Assembly (NCBI GenBank): GCA_050084985.1
Contig: JBITNC010000001.1
Span: forward strand, 176,328,001-176,392,000
Direction of reading: 5' to 3'
Source: Nageia nagi
Lineage: Eukaryota > Pinophyta
DNA length: 64,000 nt
The notes under the pieces are model-generated. The model was given only the letters and a program-made list of their open reading frames with translations, was not told where the DNA came from and did no database searches. Of the stretch, positions 44,690 through 57,652 are shown piece by piece. Numbering within the stretch: the first letter of the stretch is position 1; each line of letters begins with the position of its first letter. A program made the position numbers and the translations under genes.

Positions 44690-45539
44690 ATTACTACATA
44701 AAATTTGAGCTCAGACAGTTGATGTAAATATAAGAATAAGATAATAGTAAGAATTTAAACAAAATGACTACATAAAATGATAAAGAAACAAGCAAATTAG
44801 AATTAAAATTTTCTCTTCTCTCTTCATACCAAAGTATTTGGTTACTTGAAAAACCTTCTATAATATTTATTGTTTGTTTTATGTTATCTATTTTCTATTT
44901 CCTTCAAGTATTTCTTTTATCTTTGCTATTATTACACCTCCTCCTCTAGCTCATCACTCTATAATTATACAAGATTTATAAAAGTATTATAATACTAATA
45001 TTTTGTAGTATTGAAAATAAGGCTTTCACAAATACTACATCAAAATATGTAGCTAATTATGTTCACTTAACAACATGATGTTAGAAATCAACAACATTGT
45101 TTATTTGTATAAATATTTAATAACAACACTTTTTGAAAAAATAAAATGAAACATAGTTTTCTTTCTACCTAAAAGCATGCACCATGGAATTTTTGAAAGC
45201 CTTATAGGTCCTACCATATGTTTCACTTATATTGCTAAAGAATTCCAATAATCAAATTTGAATAATAATTTTTAGTAGTTAAATATACGAAATATGGTCT
45301 AATTCCACCCAAAATATTCTTGGTATGTTTATCCATCGATAGTGTATAATATGCATCAACCTATAAAAAACTTACTACATAGAATTTAGGCCTAGATGTA
45401 TGATGAAAATATATGCACAAGAAAATAGAATGATTACAAATAATATTGTCTATTTATACATATGTTTAGTAATAATATTTTTTGAAAAAATGAAATGAAA
45501 CATAGTTTCCTTGCTACCTAAAAGTTATCTTCTTCTTAA
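44690..45539 (-). repeat. PPR 3'-flank repeat, right side of Gypsy insertion
   Basis: 44690-44930 matches 30550-30790, 44935-45200 matches 28240-28450 and 28840-28990, and 45275-45385 matches 30880-30976. A further partial unit (GAAAAAATGAAATGAAACATAG) is at 45480-45505. The region lies directly downstream of the minus-strand PPR pseudogene, so this is duplicated PPR downstream DNA. Confidence 0.7.
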
Positions 45540-47000
45540 TCATAATTTCTCTAATTTTCTATAGATTTCTTGTATTTGTGGGTGTGATATGTATCCTTCA
45601 AGAAGAGCATGTGTTCCTTATGTCAACTTCGATCCAACTACATCTATGTGTCTTCTTGATATCTTTATCTTTCATCAATATTCTTACTCTTTGAATACCA
45701 TCCCAATTTTCCACTTCAACATAAATATTTAAAAGAAGAACATAATATGAAACATATTTAGGTGCTGACAAAAAAATATTATTGCTACAAAGTCCCTTAT
45801 TCCTACATTCTCAAAATGTGATCTAAAAGCACTAACAAGATACATCCATACACCCAATTCAGGACTTATGGGCATCTTGTCCATGTCACCATATTTAGAT
45901 TAGGCAATTTGTCAAATCATATGTGTGCATCATCTATCCTCCACACTTTGCATACATAGCAACAACATAACTTCCTAAGCACACATTAGAATCAAAATTG
46001 AATTTAATGACATAGGAATGGTTCTACTTTAAATACTCTAATGATAGAAAAGGTTGCATATTTTGGCTTTACAACTAAAAAAATATTTTGCATACATGTC
46101 TCTCAAGGAACTCACAACCACAACATTGAATGAAAAATCATTTTCAACTACTCTTTTATGGATGTTTATACCTTCTTCTAGAGTTCCCATGGTGGTATGT
46201 ATGTTGGAAGATTGCTAAAAAAGGTTGCAGAGTTTGGTTGTACACCTGATAATTACATCTGCTTAAAATTCTTTAGAGCCTTTTTAGGAAACCCATTTTG
46301 TGCATATCTTATGATCATTACAGTCCATGAAACTATCTACATCATAAATTTTATAAAATAGTTCTCAAGCCTTATGTATTATTCCACATCTTGCATGCAT
46401 GTCTATCAAGGAACTCATAACCATACCATGTGATGAAAAACCATTTTCAACTACTCTATAATGGATGTCCATACCATTTTCAAGAGCTCCTATGGTGACA
46501 CATGCTGGAAGAATGTTGGTAAAGGTTGCAAAGTTTGGCTTTACACCTAATAATAGCATCTTCTTAAAAGAATCTAAAGACTTTTTAGAAACTCCATTTT
46601 GTACATATCCTACTATCATTGCATTCCATGAAATTGCATTTTGATGAGTTTTTTTTTTCAAACAATTTGCATGATCTTTTAATGTATCTATTTTGTACAA
46701 ATCTTGAGATCATTGCATTCCATGAAATTTTATCTGCATCATGCATTTTGTCAAATAATTTGTGTACCTTCTCTAAGATTCCACATTTTGCATACATGTC
46801 TACATGGATAGTTACAACCATAACATGTGATACAAATCCATATAAAGCCTGATACAAATCTCTTAGTTTGGTGCATGCTTTTAGGATGCTTGGAAAAGTT
46901 AGTTGATTTGATTGGATAATTAGGGTTAATTTCTTTTGGTTACAACATCAAGAATTTCTTTTCAATCTCAAATGTTGAAGGAGCTCCTTGAATCTTTATA
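45540..47000 (-). pseudogene. PPR protein pseudogene with E domain (minus strand)
   Basis: PPR proteins act in RNA processing and editing in plastids or mitochondria. In order on the minus strand: LTFPSILKACTKLRDLYQAL, VDMYAKCGILEKVHKLFDKM, KISWNAMISRFVQN; then 46365-46700 with ISWNAMIVGYVQNGVSKKSL, GVKPNFATFTNILPACVTIG, MDIHYRVVENG and SLIDMHARCGIIHKA; a further repeated set at 46000-46360; then the E/E+ region with MPISPELGVW and GTHALLEGYISHPQIQEIYR, and a TGA at 45540-45542. No DYW domain follows. The open stretches 46585-46857 and 46365-46700 lie in different frames and stops are frequent, so it is broken. Confidence 0.85.
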
Positions 47001-47093
47001 TGTAGACTTTTTTTTTATCTCTATGGCTTATTATATTCAATAGTCTTTTTTATGCTTCTTACTAGGAGACACATTCAGGTTACCTAGGTCACA

Positions 47094-47312
47094 CTAAGGG
47101 AGCAAAAAATTACTTCCTTCTTCTCCAACATTAGTCTTTCTGATGCAACCATGTGGGCCCCTTGAGATGGCCTCTTGGATATCATAGATTTTGTACCATC
47201 CATCCCTTAGAGTTTGGGCCTTCTTTTGTATGGTTGTGCTAGCATTGATTAGGCTATTTTTTTTGTATGATTTAGAGGATGCCCAATAGGGGCTTGTTGG
47301 CATCTTATTCAT
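47094..47312 (-). CDS. Unrecognised 72-codon open frame upstream of the PPR pseudogene
   Basis: It encodes MNKMPTSPYWASSKSYKKNS, then TTIQKKAQTLRDGWYKIYDI and GPHGCIRKTNVGEEGSNFLL. The composition is more protein-like and the GC content higher than the surroundings. It is 94 bp upstream of the visible PPR start on the same strand, so it could be the displaced N-terminus of that gene, an unrelated exon, or a chance frame. I do not recognise the family. Confidence 0.3.
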   Translation of the reverse strand: MNKMPTSPYWASSKSYKKNSLINASTTIQKKAQTLRDGWYKIYDIQEAISRGPHGCIRKTNVGEEGSNFLLP

Positions 47313-47339
47313 GTATTTTTCACTCTAGTCCCATTGACC

Positions 47340-50300
47340 ACTTTTGATCACCCAATGAAACTAATATACTTTATTTTCTTTCTTACACATCAAAGCTACA
47401 CTTGATGTTTCTTTGCTCTTCCTATATGGATTTTTTATAGTCCTATTGATAATTTTTTTAACACCCAAAAATATTTATATTAAATTTCAAATTATGTAAA
47501 AAATAAAAATAACATAAATTAAATATTAAACATATGAAATCTAAGATTATGCAAGTAATTAAAATATTGCTTACAAGAAAGAATGACAACTTTATGTCAA
47601 TACTTACTATTATTAAATATTAAAATTAAAAGTAATATTTATATCAATACACCTCATGATTAAGATATTTTTAGAGATGACATATTTTCAATTTGAATGA
47701 ACTATCCAAAAGGATGAGTAGATGAATTTTAAAAAAGCAACCATTGAAGATTATACAAGAATAAAGAAGTATTAGAGAGCATAATACTGTTGGATTTGTT
47801 TTTCTATTTGCTTGTTTTAAGTTTTTTTCTATCTCATCTATATGTCATGGCTTTATGTTTTTTTTTTGTGTTTTAACTTTTCTTATTTTCTTTAAGATCA
47901 TATTATCTTAGGATTCTATTGGATTGTGAGATAGGCTACTTTCATATCATCTTAGGTAACATAAAAGGAATTCTCATACTTGCAGGTTTGTCTATTTTTC
48001 AAGTATGAATTGCATATTTGAATGATTGATTTCTACATCTTCTTGATATGTATGTATTATGGAAGTTATAATTTTAGTAACACTATTTTGTGTGATTTAA
48101 ATGCCTTTTATGCATGATTCAGTGACAATTTTGTAAAAACTTCACACACACACACACACACACATATACATATCATTGTTTAAATGGATCAATGAGAGTA
48201 TTTTGTTGACAATTATTATACGTTAGACCTACCCTTTTTCATTGGAATGATTTGGTATTATTTGTGAATGCATTGTATTTTTGCTTTTGTTTTGTGTATC
48301 TATAATTATAGTTGTTGTTTTATATTTTGTGTATATATGTTATTTTCAAATGACTTCTTCCTATTATCCATGACATGCTTTTGTTATTTTTGTGCATTGG
48401 GCATCCTTTGTTTATATGTTATGAATGGGATTATGAATTTGGATTATCATTAAAATCTCTACAAAATGGGCATCCCCTATTTTTGTGTTTCATGTTCTAA
48501 GGTGCAGCAGACTATCCATTTGGAGAGGAAGCATGCAAATAGAGCCTGAATATATGGGATGCAATGAACTTGTTTGAAGTGATTCTTTAACTTCTTTTAT
48601 CTAGACATGTTTCCCTCTGAACATAGTTATGATTTCATATTTATCTACAAAGAAATTTTGCATGATAGTTTTTTATATATATGTTTATTTGTGGTGAATT
48701 ACATAGAGATGAGAGTAACAAAAAATTCCTATAACTTTTGAACTTTCTTGTTTAAATGGGTTTTTTGCTATATATTTTTTGTTACATTGTCTTCAAAATT
48801 TGAAGTAATAATAAAAAAGATTCTTACAAAAAATAGAGCATCATGGGAATAATTATATAGTCTAAACATATATATGAATTGATGTACACGATCTTTGTAC
48901 TCAATATTGTTTTCAATATGAATATAGAGATGCATCTCCAAAGAATCTATGTATTGTATAGAGAGGTTTAAGAAGAATATAATTGTTTGATTTACCCTTT
49001 TACTATCGTTATTTTGTAATATTAGTTCTATTGATCTCTTATAGTTTTTTTGGCATTCATATGAATTTATGATATCTTGTAATCGTAATATGATATTGAC
49101 ACACTCAATTACATTAAATACTAATTTCAATATATTTTCTTATTAAATATTTTCTTTGACTATTTTAGATATCTATAGCATTTATATGGAAGAGATTTTA
49201 GAAACACAACCAAATTAAAGATGGTTGCATCTTTCATCATATTCTTATTGTTGTACTATATTTTTTCTAAACTTGTAAAATTGCATGTAGATTTAAAAAA
49301 TATATTGATTGGTGGTTGGTTTTATATCTCTTTTAATCTTAATCTAATTTTTAATATATTTATAGTTTAAAATTTCTCTATTTTCTTTAAGCATTTACAA
49401 ATATCCTCTCTTTAGTTTTGATATCAAATTCATTGAGTTCACATGTAAACAAATTGTAGAGTTTAATCTCATTTTACTAGTGGACACTTCTTTTGAGGGT
49501 AAACTATTTTGTTTACCTTTGGTTTTTTGTATAGTAATGGTTCCTTAATGCATCTCTAAGTTGAGTTTATTTTTTAGCCTCTTCCTTCTAAGAGCTTGTT
49601 AGGAGGTGACAAAAAATAAAAATGGGTTTAAGTTTAAGATAATTTATAAATTCTAGATGTTTTGCATTATACAAAAAGGAAAATGTACATATATAAGATC
49701 AACATGAAATCTGTAAAAAAAAGTAAGACATTAACAATGATATATAGATTCAACATGATTAATAATTAATCTAGAAATTAATAAATATTAAAAATTTAAA
49801 AAAATGATTTAATTTATAATTCTCTTACATTCTATTTTTGATGAAGGAATAGGAGAAAGTAGATGACATAGATAGAGAAGAATGGAGACACCAAACTTAA
49901 TGCTCCATAGAATTTAAAGACAATTAGAGAATGAACAGGCCAAAAACACACTGCCACAATTTCAATATTACAAACTATTACAAAATAGACAGCCAACTAT
50001 AAGCAAAACATGGAATGGGTTGACTCCAAACAAGTATGAATTGTCTATTCATTAATTTTTAGACATTGTTTACCATTACATTGTGCTTCCACCTATTTAC
50101 TACAGATGCTCTGCTAGTTGTTTGATTAAATGCAACCTAGACTTTACTAGATTTAACTATAATTGCATTTTTTTAGAAACTTAGAGACTGACATGTTTAA
50201 CTTAGAATGGATGCTCCTACATCAGTAAAAATGTAGATAAGTATATTGAAAGTAGAATAAAAGACTTCTTGATCTATAGAATTTTTATGGTAGAAATAGG

Positions 50301-53300
50301 TAAGAATCTCTTGGTTTTTTCTTTTCAACTCTTGTAAGTTAAATATGTGATGGATTGTTTATTAATTTTTATATTTAGTTTTTAAGTTATCAATAATGTA
50401 TCATACAAATATTTTGGACCAAATCTCCTATAGCTTTATTCTATTTACTTATACAAAATTATTTAATATTTACTATTTTCTATTAAGTTTGTTGAAAGAA
50501 ATAAAGAAATTAAAGTACAAGGTGATAGAAATAAAAAAATTTAAAGAATTAAGCATTTCATTTATGATAAGTGAAAATTTTGATTTCATAATTAACCACA
50601 TTAATGCAATTTATGTCTTATTTCACTAATTTAAGCTTTTGGTTTGTATCTTTAATAATTTTAGTATTAGTTGCAATGTCTACCTTCATTAAACAAACAG
50701 TTAAATATTCTATTCATATCTTATAGGTTAGTTTTGCTTAACATTTTTTTATGAAGGTTTATGCTATGATAAATTCTAATATTACCAAAATTAGATATGT
50801 AATGTAACTTTCTTCATGTATATTGTAGCAATATAAGCATTTGCAAATAAATTACATCATCCCAGGACTCATGGTTATTGTTATTTTTCTTCTTTTTTTG
50901 CATATGTAATTAAGATATTGCCCAAGTATATAATCTTATAATATTGGTTATATCTATATATTTAATATTTTTTTTTATTACTTTTTAGTCTATACAAGAG
51001 TTTGAAAAATGGGTAGGCTACATGTTGAAATAATGGCTTTGATTATTTTTCTTTTTTGACATCTCAACTTTTTGATTACATATCTATTATATATCAAAGA
51101 AATTTGAATTCAAAGTATTTACTTTTATTGTAGTTATTTGATCAATTGTGTGCTTAAATACTTTCATTTAAACTTTGATTAGTGTAACAACTCAAATGCT
51201 AACATAATTAAAATGGAGAACTGTTAAAAGAATAGTTGAAAGAAAAAACCTTTTGTATTGACAAAATGTATATGTTTTATTATTCTAACCATTGTTTTTC
51301 TGTACTATCCACTTTGTTGGATCTTGCTTTTATAAATAGAAAATTATCTTATAATTTCCTTATATTGATTTTTTCATGATATTATTCTTGTTTTACTTAA
51401 TTAATCTAGAAATAGTTATCCATGTATTCTTATAGCTAGAATTACTTAATTGTGGAGATGTATTTCATGTATTTAGCAACTAATATAATTGTGATTGTGA
51501 AAGTTTAATTAGTTAAATTTGTTTTTATATATTTTACTAATTTTATTTAAATTATGTTGTTTACATATTTTCAATATAAATATAATGAAAATTTTAATAA
51601 ATTTCTTATCAAAAGTTTTAAATTTTACTAATATCAATTATTAAGGTATAGTATGTATTTATGGTATATTAATATCATATTAATTAAAAAATCAATTGTG
51701 CACCTTTGAGGAAAATTCTTCTCCAAGTATGTGAAATCAAACCAAAGATATATGTAACCTTATTAGCATTTTCCTTTTCAATAAATACAAATATCTTATA
51801 TGGAAGGAATTAACATATTAATTCTATTTCTTAATTGAATATAATTGATATTTTAATTGGTATTAATCATTTGTTAATAACTTATATTTGTTGCATTACT
51901 TTTTTAGGGGTGGTGGAATTCTATCTAACATGAAAAGTATGGAGTTTAACTAGGGTTATATTCTTTATCAAAATATTTTTTTAAATGCACTTTAATGTAT
52001 TTATGTTATCTTTTTATATATGTGTTAATGTACTACTCAAGAATACTTATTAAATAGGAATATTTTTATGACGAGGCATTAAAATCCCCTCTTAAAACCC
52101 TAAAGGATGGTGGGTTTTCCTTGTTGATTGTTGCATGCTTTAGTTTTTTTTTCCAATTGATTTTTCAATTTTAAAAATTATAATATGGTTATAAGAAAAT
52201 CATAGTAAAAATCATTTAAATAAAATTTTTATTTTTATATGCATGATAAGAAAAAAAAAAGCAAACATATTTTTTTACTAAATGGTGAAAACTCTTTATT
52301 TAAGCTTGATTCCATTAAAATATTTACCCTAAGGAATATTTCATTTATCATAGGAATTCAATAATTGAATAAATAATATGCCATATAATATTATTAGAAG
52401 TCACTTCAATATAGTTACTAGAATAACATAAATAATATGATTGTTATATATTATTTACTAATTTAGTAAGAGTAAGGGGGACAAAAATGCTTGCACTTTT
52501 ACATAGTTAGCTTAATAGGCTTACACCATGTATCTTTTGAGCATAGTGACACAAATAGCTTTTTATGTTGTATAAAAATATTAGATAAACCTATAATGAT
52601 ATTTGTAATTACAATCTAATCCATAATTATTAAATCAAGATAATGAAAATAAGCTTGATGATTTTATTATGAGTCTTAATTTTGTTGAAAATAATTATTT
52701 AAATACATAAATAATTTATATTTATCTTTGGATAATTTTTGAAGTTCCCATATACATTGGATTTAGAAACATCATTCATTATAAAGATCATTTAAATAAA
52801 ATTAGAAATTTGTATGTATAACAATAACCTCCATGGAGAAGAATTATGCTTGATATTTTGGCTTATCATTTATTAAGCTCAATATTTTTTTATTAAATTT
52901 GGATGGTGGAAATTTTAATGGATCTCGAACCTTACATATATTCGGTAATATCTTCAATAGAAATCATATAGTTGTTGGGACATAACTATATCTATCAAAA
53001 TTCTATTTGCATAAAGATTAACTTACTGCCTCTACAAGCCTTAAAGATATGAAAAAAACATAGCCATAACAAACTAATATGATATTAGATATAGTTATTC
53101 TTCTAATTCCTCTATATAGATTTGAATCTCTTCCAGCTAGTATTAGGCATTCTTCATAATATTAATACATAACTTCTTTGCTTGGTATTTGACTTCCATC
53201 ATTTCCACATAAGTCTCAATGCTTTTACAGAGTCTTTATACCTTCATTTTGTTAATCTCTCCTATTTGGTTTAACTTGTATTTTGTTTTTCTTTCATTGA

Positions 53301-54126
53301 TGGTATTTTTGGTCCCTATAATCCATGATCTTATTATAAATCTTCCTCATATGATACCTCTTGATTCCATATCAGGACTTGATCACATGCTCATTCCCTT
53401 GTATCATAAACTTCTCTGTATCAAGTAGCCTCATATAATGGTTAGCCTCCATCTCTTCTTCAACTTTTGGGAGTTCTATTTCATCTCTATGAGAAGTCTC
53501 CTCTATGCTATATCACTTCCACACTAACATTCTTTCCATCCATCCTAGCTTCATGATAATGAATTTGAACACCAAAGAGAAGAGGCCTTGGTACAAAGAA
53601 AATTACATAATGCCTTTCTAAAGGATTTTTACTACTCTTTGTAGTTCCATAAATAATAAATTTGACATGTTCTCTCTTTTTTTCCAATGTATATTATTGA
53701 GAAACACCAAATGATAACCCTTCATCCATGTATATTAGGCATCAAGGATAAAGTAATCCATCACTATTGTTGTAACTTTGGGCTATCAGGGAGGTAGTGA
53801 GTCCCTTATCTATGCTTTCTTATCCCACCTCATATCCTCCCCATTTCTAAAAAAATAATCAACCTTTGTCAACAAGTTGACATGTTTTATCTCTCGTTAA
53901 TTATTTATTCATATACATGCTTAAATTGTTACGTATGTTTTGGTATATGCTTTATGGCTTCATGGATGAATTTTGGTTTAGTTTTTGTTAGTGTTATATC
54001 AAGCTAGGATTGTTTTTTAAGGTTATATAATTTTTTACAATTAAATTTTGTGTCCTTTTAATCGTTCTACTTAAGAAAACTTGTGCTAATCAAGGATGTT
54101 CATTTTAATTACTTTCATGCATTTTT
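47340..54126. other. AT-rich intergenic DNA, no recognised gene
   Basis: About 6.8 kb dominated by A and T runs. Open stretches such as 48268-48453, 48768-49130 and 50396-50629 are consistent with chance in low-GC DNA and carry no motif. 53180-53800 is slightly richer in C and T and resembles the texture of the non-coding element interior, but no alignable block was found. No LTR pair or tRNA was seen. Confidence 0.55.
48143..48164. repeat. (CA)n microsatellite
   Basis: An uninterrupted CA run of about 11 units, followed by TATACATATC. Confidence 0.9.
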
Positions 54127-54635
54127 TGTTAGAATATATAATGTATTATTATGTAAGTTAATATTTATATGGTATATAAGTATTAATTAACCTTTTATGT
54201 AATTCTTTATTTTATTACTAAATACCTAAAAGTGATAAAGAAATGGAAGACTTTGACTTCATCCAAGCATAACAAGTGTCCATGCTAACCCCATGTAAAC
54301 TTTGAATTAAAAGGTGAGTTAAGTAGAGGTTCTAACTTATAAATAAGGGGCATGGGATTTTTGTATAACACACTTAGAGAAGCATAAAAATTCTAGTCTT
54401 GTAGAGTTGTAAGAATGCTCTTATAGAAATTTTATAGGAGGATTCTTTTGAAGAATTCTTGAGAATTTGTAGGAGAGTTCACTTGTGAGAAATAATAGAA
54501 ATTATGGTTAAATAAGAGTACTCCCATGATGGAGGAACCACTATATAGGGTGTGTATTATTATTCATGAAATTGTGTTTCTTATTTATGGAATCCTTCAA
54601 GGTGATCTTAGTCATGGAATCTTATAATTATATCA
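54127..54635 (+). repeat. 5' LTR of a plus-strand Copia element
   Basis: It starts TGTTAGAATATATAATG, has a TATA-like box TATAAATA at 54338-54345 and ends TATCA just before the primer-binding site. Blocks GAGTACTC, GGAGGAACCACTATA and CAAGGTGATCTTAG are shared with the reverse complement of 18370-18922, so it belongs to the same family but in the opposite orientation to Copia i, ii and iii. Confidence 0.8.
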
Positions 54636-54637
54636 TT

Positions 54638-54650
54638 TGGTATCAGAGCC
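54638..54650 (+). other. Primer-binding site (initiator methionine tRNA type)
   Basis: TGGTATCAGAGCC, two bases after the LTR, is the classic Copia primer-binding site complementary to initiator methionine tRNA. It proves plus orientation for this LTR. Confidence 0.9.
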
Positions 54651-55222
54651 ATACTTGGAGGCTCCACTTCAACATCCTCAGAGGTTCACCTTCATTCTTG
54701 TGAGATAAAATCAAGTGAAGGTATAACCTCCTACCCTCTTGATTTTTGATTCAATTCATTATGCTACTAACATATTTTGTGTTGTATGTTAGTTCAATTT
54801 TATTTTAGCAAAACTTGCTTAAAAAGTAGCAATATGATGTAATTTTTTATACTAACAATTTTTTTATGTTAGTTGCATTTTTTTATAAAAATTTCTTAAT
54901 ATATTACTATAAATTTGTTTAAATCCTTGCATACCTTTAATTTTTTAAATGTACTTTTTGTATATAAAAAGGGGATTAATATAGAAAAACTTGAATTATA
55001 TAAAAGAGGATGGAGAGACATTACATTTATCAAAGGGGATCTTATATATATATATATATATATATAAGTTTTAAAATTAAGAATAGTTTTCAATATTTTT
55101 TGGGAAGGGCCACTAGCCTTTAGATAGAACATGGCAGCCAAGTCCTGTCAAGCCAACCTGAGTTGACCAAGCCCCAATCAACTTATGATGGCTAGACTTT
55201 GATAGTAGCTAGGCCTTCAATT
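54651..55222 (+). other. Leader remnant of the plus-strand Copia element
   Basis: AT-rich sequence after the primer-binding site with no gene, including a (TA)n run at about 55042-55066. Any gag or pol of this element was lost or lies beyond the minus-strand Copia elements that begin at 55223. Confidence 0.5.
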
Positions 55223-55713
55223 TGAAGGGATTGGAATATAAAGCATACAATCCTAAACTACCAAGATCACATGGAAGCTCACTCTAACATCAAGAAATAA
55301 AGCTTAGACAATCTCATAAAATAACTCAAGATATAATTTGTTCCTCTAACTAGGAGTACATCCACTAAAAAGATCTTACTTTATTCACAAAGATAACTCT
55401 CTTACAATTCTCCTAACTTCATATACTAATCATTATCTTAGAGCATAAATTTGCTTCTCAAATTGGTGAGTGATTACAAAGAGGAGGCCTTTTATTTATA
55501 GGCCAAAATGCCCTTTTAGATCACCATTATAAAAAGGCATGATATGCTATTCCCTTTTACCCAAAGGGCAAGCTCATAACATGGAGTGTAGGATAAGTTA
55601 CATTAACATATTCACTTAAATACTTAAGGTATCTAGTGATACCATTAAGTATTAGTAAATTTACAAAGAGGAACATTACAAAACCTTACAATAATGCATT
55701 GTACATTCCAACA
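55223..55713 (-). repeat. 3' LTR of Copia element ii
   Basis: About 491 bp. In element orientation it starts TGTTGGAATGTACAATGC. It aligns to 57148-57652, sharing CTCTAACTAGGAGTACATCC. A TATA-like box is at 55494-55500 (minus-strand TATAAAT). Confidence 0.75.
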
Positions 55714-56440
55714 CTCCCCCTTAATACAATAATGAGATAAAATGAAAAAGAGAGTAGAAAGGGAGAGTAAGAGAGTTCTACTCCATTCAAATACAACCAA
55801 ATATGAGAACTTTTACATCTTTATGAAGTAATCAAGATCTTAGTTTGAGACTCACTACTTTACCATTTTACTAAATAGTTTACAATGCAATCATTAACCA
55901 TAATTGGTTTCAATGTACATAAAGTAGTCATCCAAGTAGCAGTCATGATGAGTCTCCATGTGCCTACACAACCAAAGGAAATAACCTACAAGTTATAGGT
56001 AAATCAAATAACAAGATCAATTAGATGCAACACATTTATATCAACCAAGATAAATGAATCAAATAATACCATAATAAATTGAATAATGTTGCACTATAAG
56101 TCATCACAAAGATGCCAATCCAATACTCATAGTCACCTACTATATACAAAACATGTATTAATTATCATTACCTAATATAGCATAACAAAATGCACATAGG
56201 AGTTCCTCACATATGGATAACTTAACAATGCCAAAAGATACATATGAGTTCCTCATATATGGATAACTGAATAGTGCTAGGATGGCCAATTACTTGCTCA
56301 ATAAAAATTATATAATAAGTTCTTCATGTAGAGTGAACTTACCATGAAGGTGTACAACAAAATCAATACTATACAACATGAAATCCTTCAATAGAGGTGA
56401 AGTTGTCATTATAAACATAAATTCAACATAATAATTTAGA

Positions 56441-57147
56441 CTTAACTTCCCCTTTAGGGAAACTTAACCAACCTGATAGCATCCCTAAGCTTATTAAACT
56501 AAGCTTTAGGGAGGGTCTTGGTGAACAAATCAACAAAGTTCAAGGTTTTTAAAAAAATACTCCATGTGTATGATACCATCAAGAACCATTTCTTTGATGA
56601 AATGAGCATGGATTTCTATATATTTTATTCTTTTATGGAACATAGAATTCTTAGCTAAACAAATAGCTAATTAAATATATAAAAAAATCAAATATGGGCT
56701 AACTTGCTCATACCTAATTTATTTTAGAAGATGCCTAAGCCAAATAGCTTCTTGGGCTACAACAAACATTGCTTGATATTCAACTTTTATAGTGGAAAGA
56801 GAAATAATAGGCTACTTCTTAGAAACCTAAGAGATAGCACTTGAACCAATGTTGAGCACATATATAAAGGTTGATTTTCTATCATCTCTATCTCTCAAAT
56901 ATTCAAAATTTGAAAACCCTAAGAGAATAAACAAGGAAAAGTTAGAATACTTGAGAGCAAGATCCTTCATCCCTTCAACATACATCAATATTTACTTAAC
57001 AACATTGAGATGGTTAACATATGATTTTTGCATGAATTTAACTATCAAATTCGTTGCAAAGGCAATATGTAGCTTGGAAATAGTCAAATAAAAAGGACTA
57101 CCAATTAATTACTTATAAGCTATAGCATATACCAAATGAGAGTTATG
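56441..57147 (-). pseudogene. Copia RNase H-end fragment (element ii)
   Basis: It aligns with 58480-59170 of element iii and 12225-12780 of element i, including GCATCCCTAAGCTTAT on the plus strand. Minus-strand coding traces of the RNase H core are visible near 56850-56950. It is truncated by the next element. Confidence 0.7.
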
Positions 57148-57652
57148 TGAGAATTGAACTATAAAAAGAAGAATCTTAAACTACCAAGATCATATGAAAT
57201 ATCACAATACACATCTAATAATCTCATAACTAAGACAATCTCACAAAGTAACTCAAGATGTAAAGTGGTTCCTCTAACTAGGAGTACATCCACTAACTAG
57301 ATATTTACTTTAATTTCAAATATAACTTTCTTACAGTCTTCCTAATCTCAACTCTTACACTTCTATCCTATGGTATAACTTTACTCCACAAATTAGTGTG
57401 TGATCAAAAAATAGTAGCCTTCTATTTATAGGCCAAAATCCCTCTTTAGATCACACTTTTATTCAATGTACAAAAGTATGACATGCACATCTTTTTACCC
57501 AAGGGGCATGCTCATGAAATAGAGTGTTAGATAAGTTATATTATTATATTCACTTAAATAATTAAGGTATCAAATGATACACTTAAGTATTAGTGAACTT
57601 ACATAGAATATTTAATACAAACCTTTACAATAATACATTATACATTACAACA
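57148..57652 (-). repeat. 3' LTR of Copia element iii
   Basis: 505 bp. The plus strand starts TGAGAATTGAACTATAAAAA and ends TTACAACA, followed by the reverse-complement polypurine tract CTCTCCTTAATG. A TATA-like box is at 57424-57430 on the minus strand. Confidence 0.78.

Larger units (their letters stand above)
55223..57147 (-). mobile_element. Copia element ii, minus strand, 3' part
   Basis: The 3' LTR is 55223-55713, the reverse-complement polypurine tract CTCCCCCTTAAT is at 55714-55725, the non-coding 3' region is 55726-56440, and the RNase H-end pol fragment is 56441-57147. The pol fragment stops at 57147 where the 3' LTR of Copia iii begins. Copia iii therefore appears inserted in this element, whose remainder would lie beyond the window. 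Confidence 0.75.

Noticed and set aside
45540-47000. Functional PPR gene with DYW deaminase domain
   Set aside because: Frames are split, stops are frequent, and TGA follows the E+ region with no DYW residues beyond.
48768-49130. 120-codon minus-strand frame
   Set aside because: No motif, AT-rich composition, no start context or neighbouring coding signal; treated as chance.
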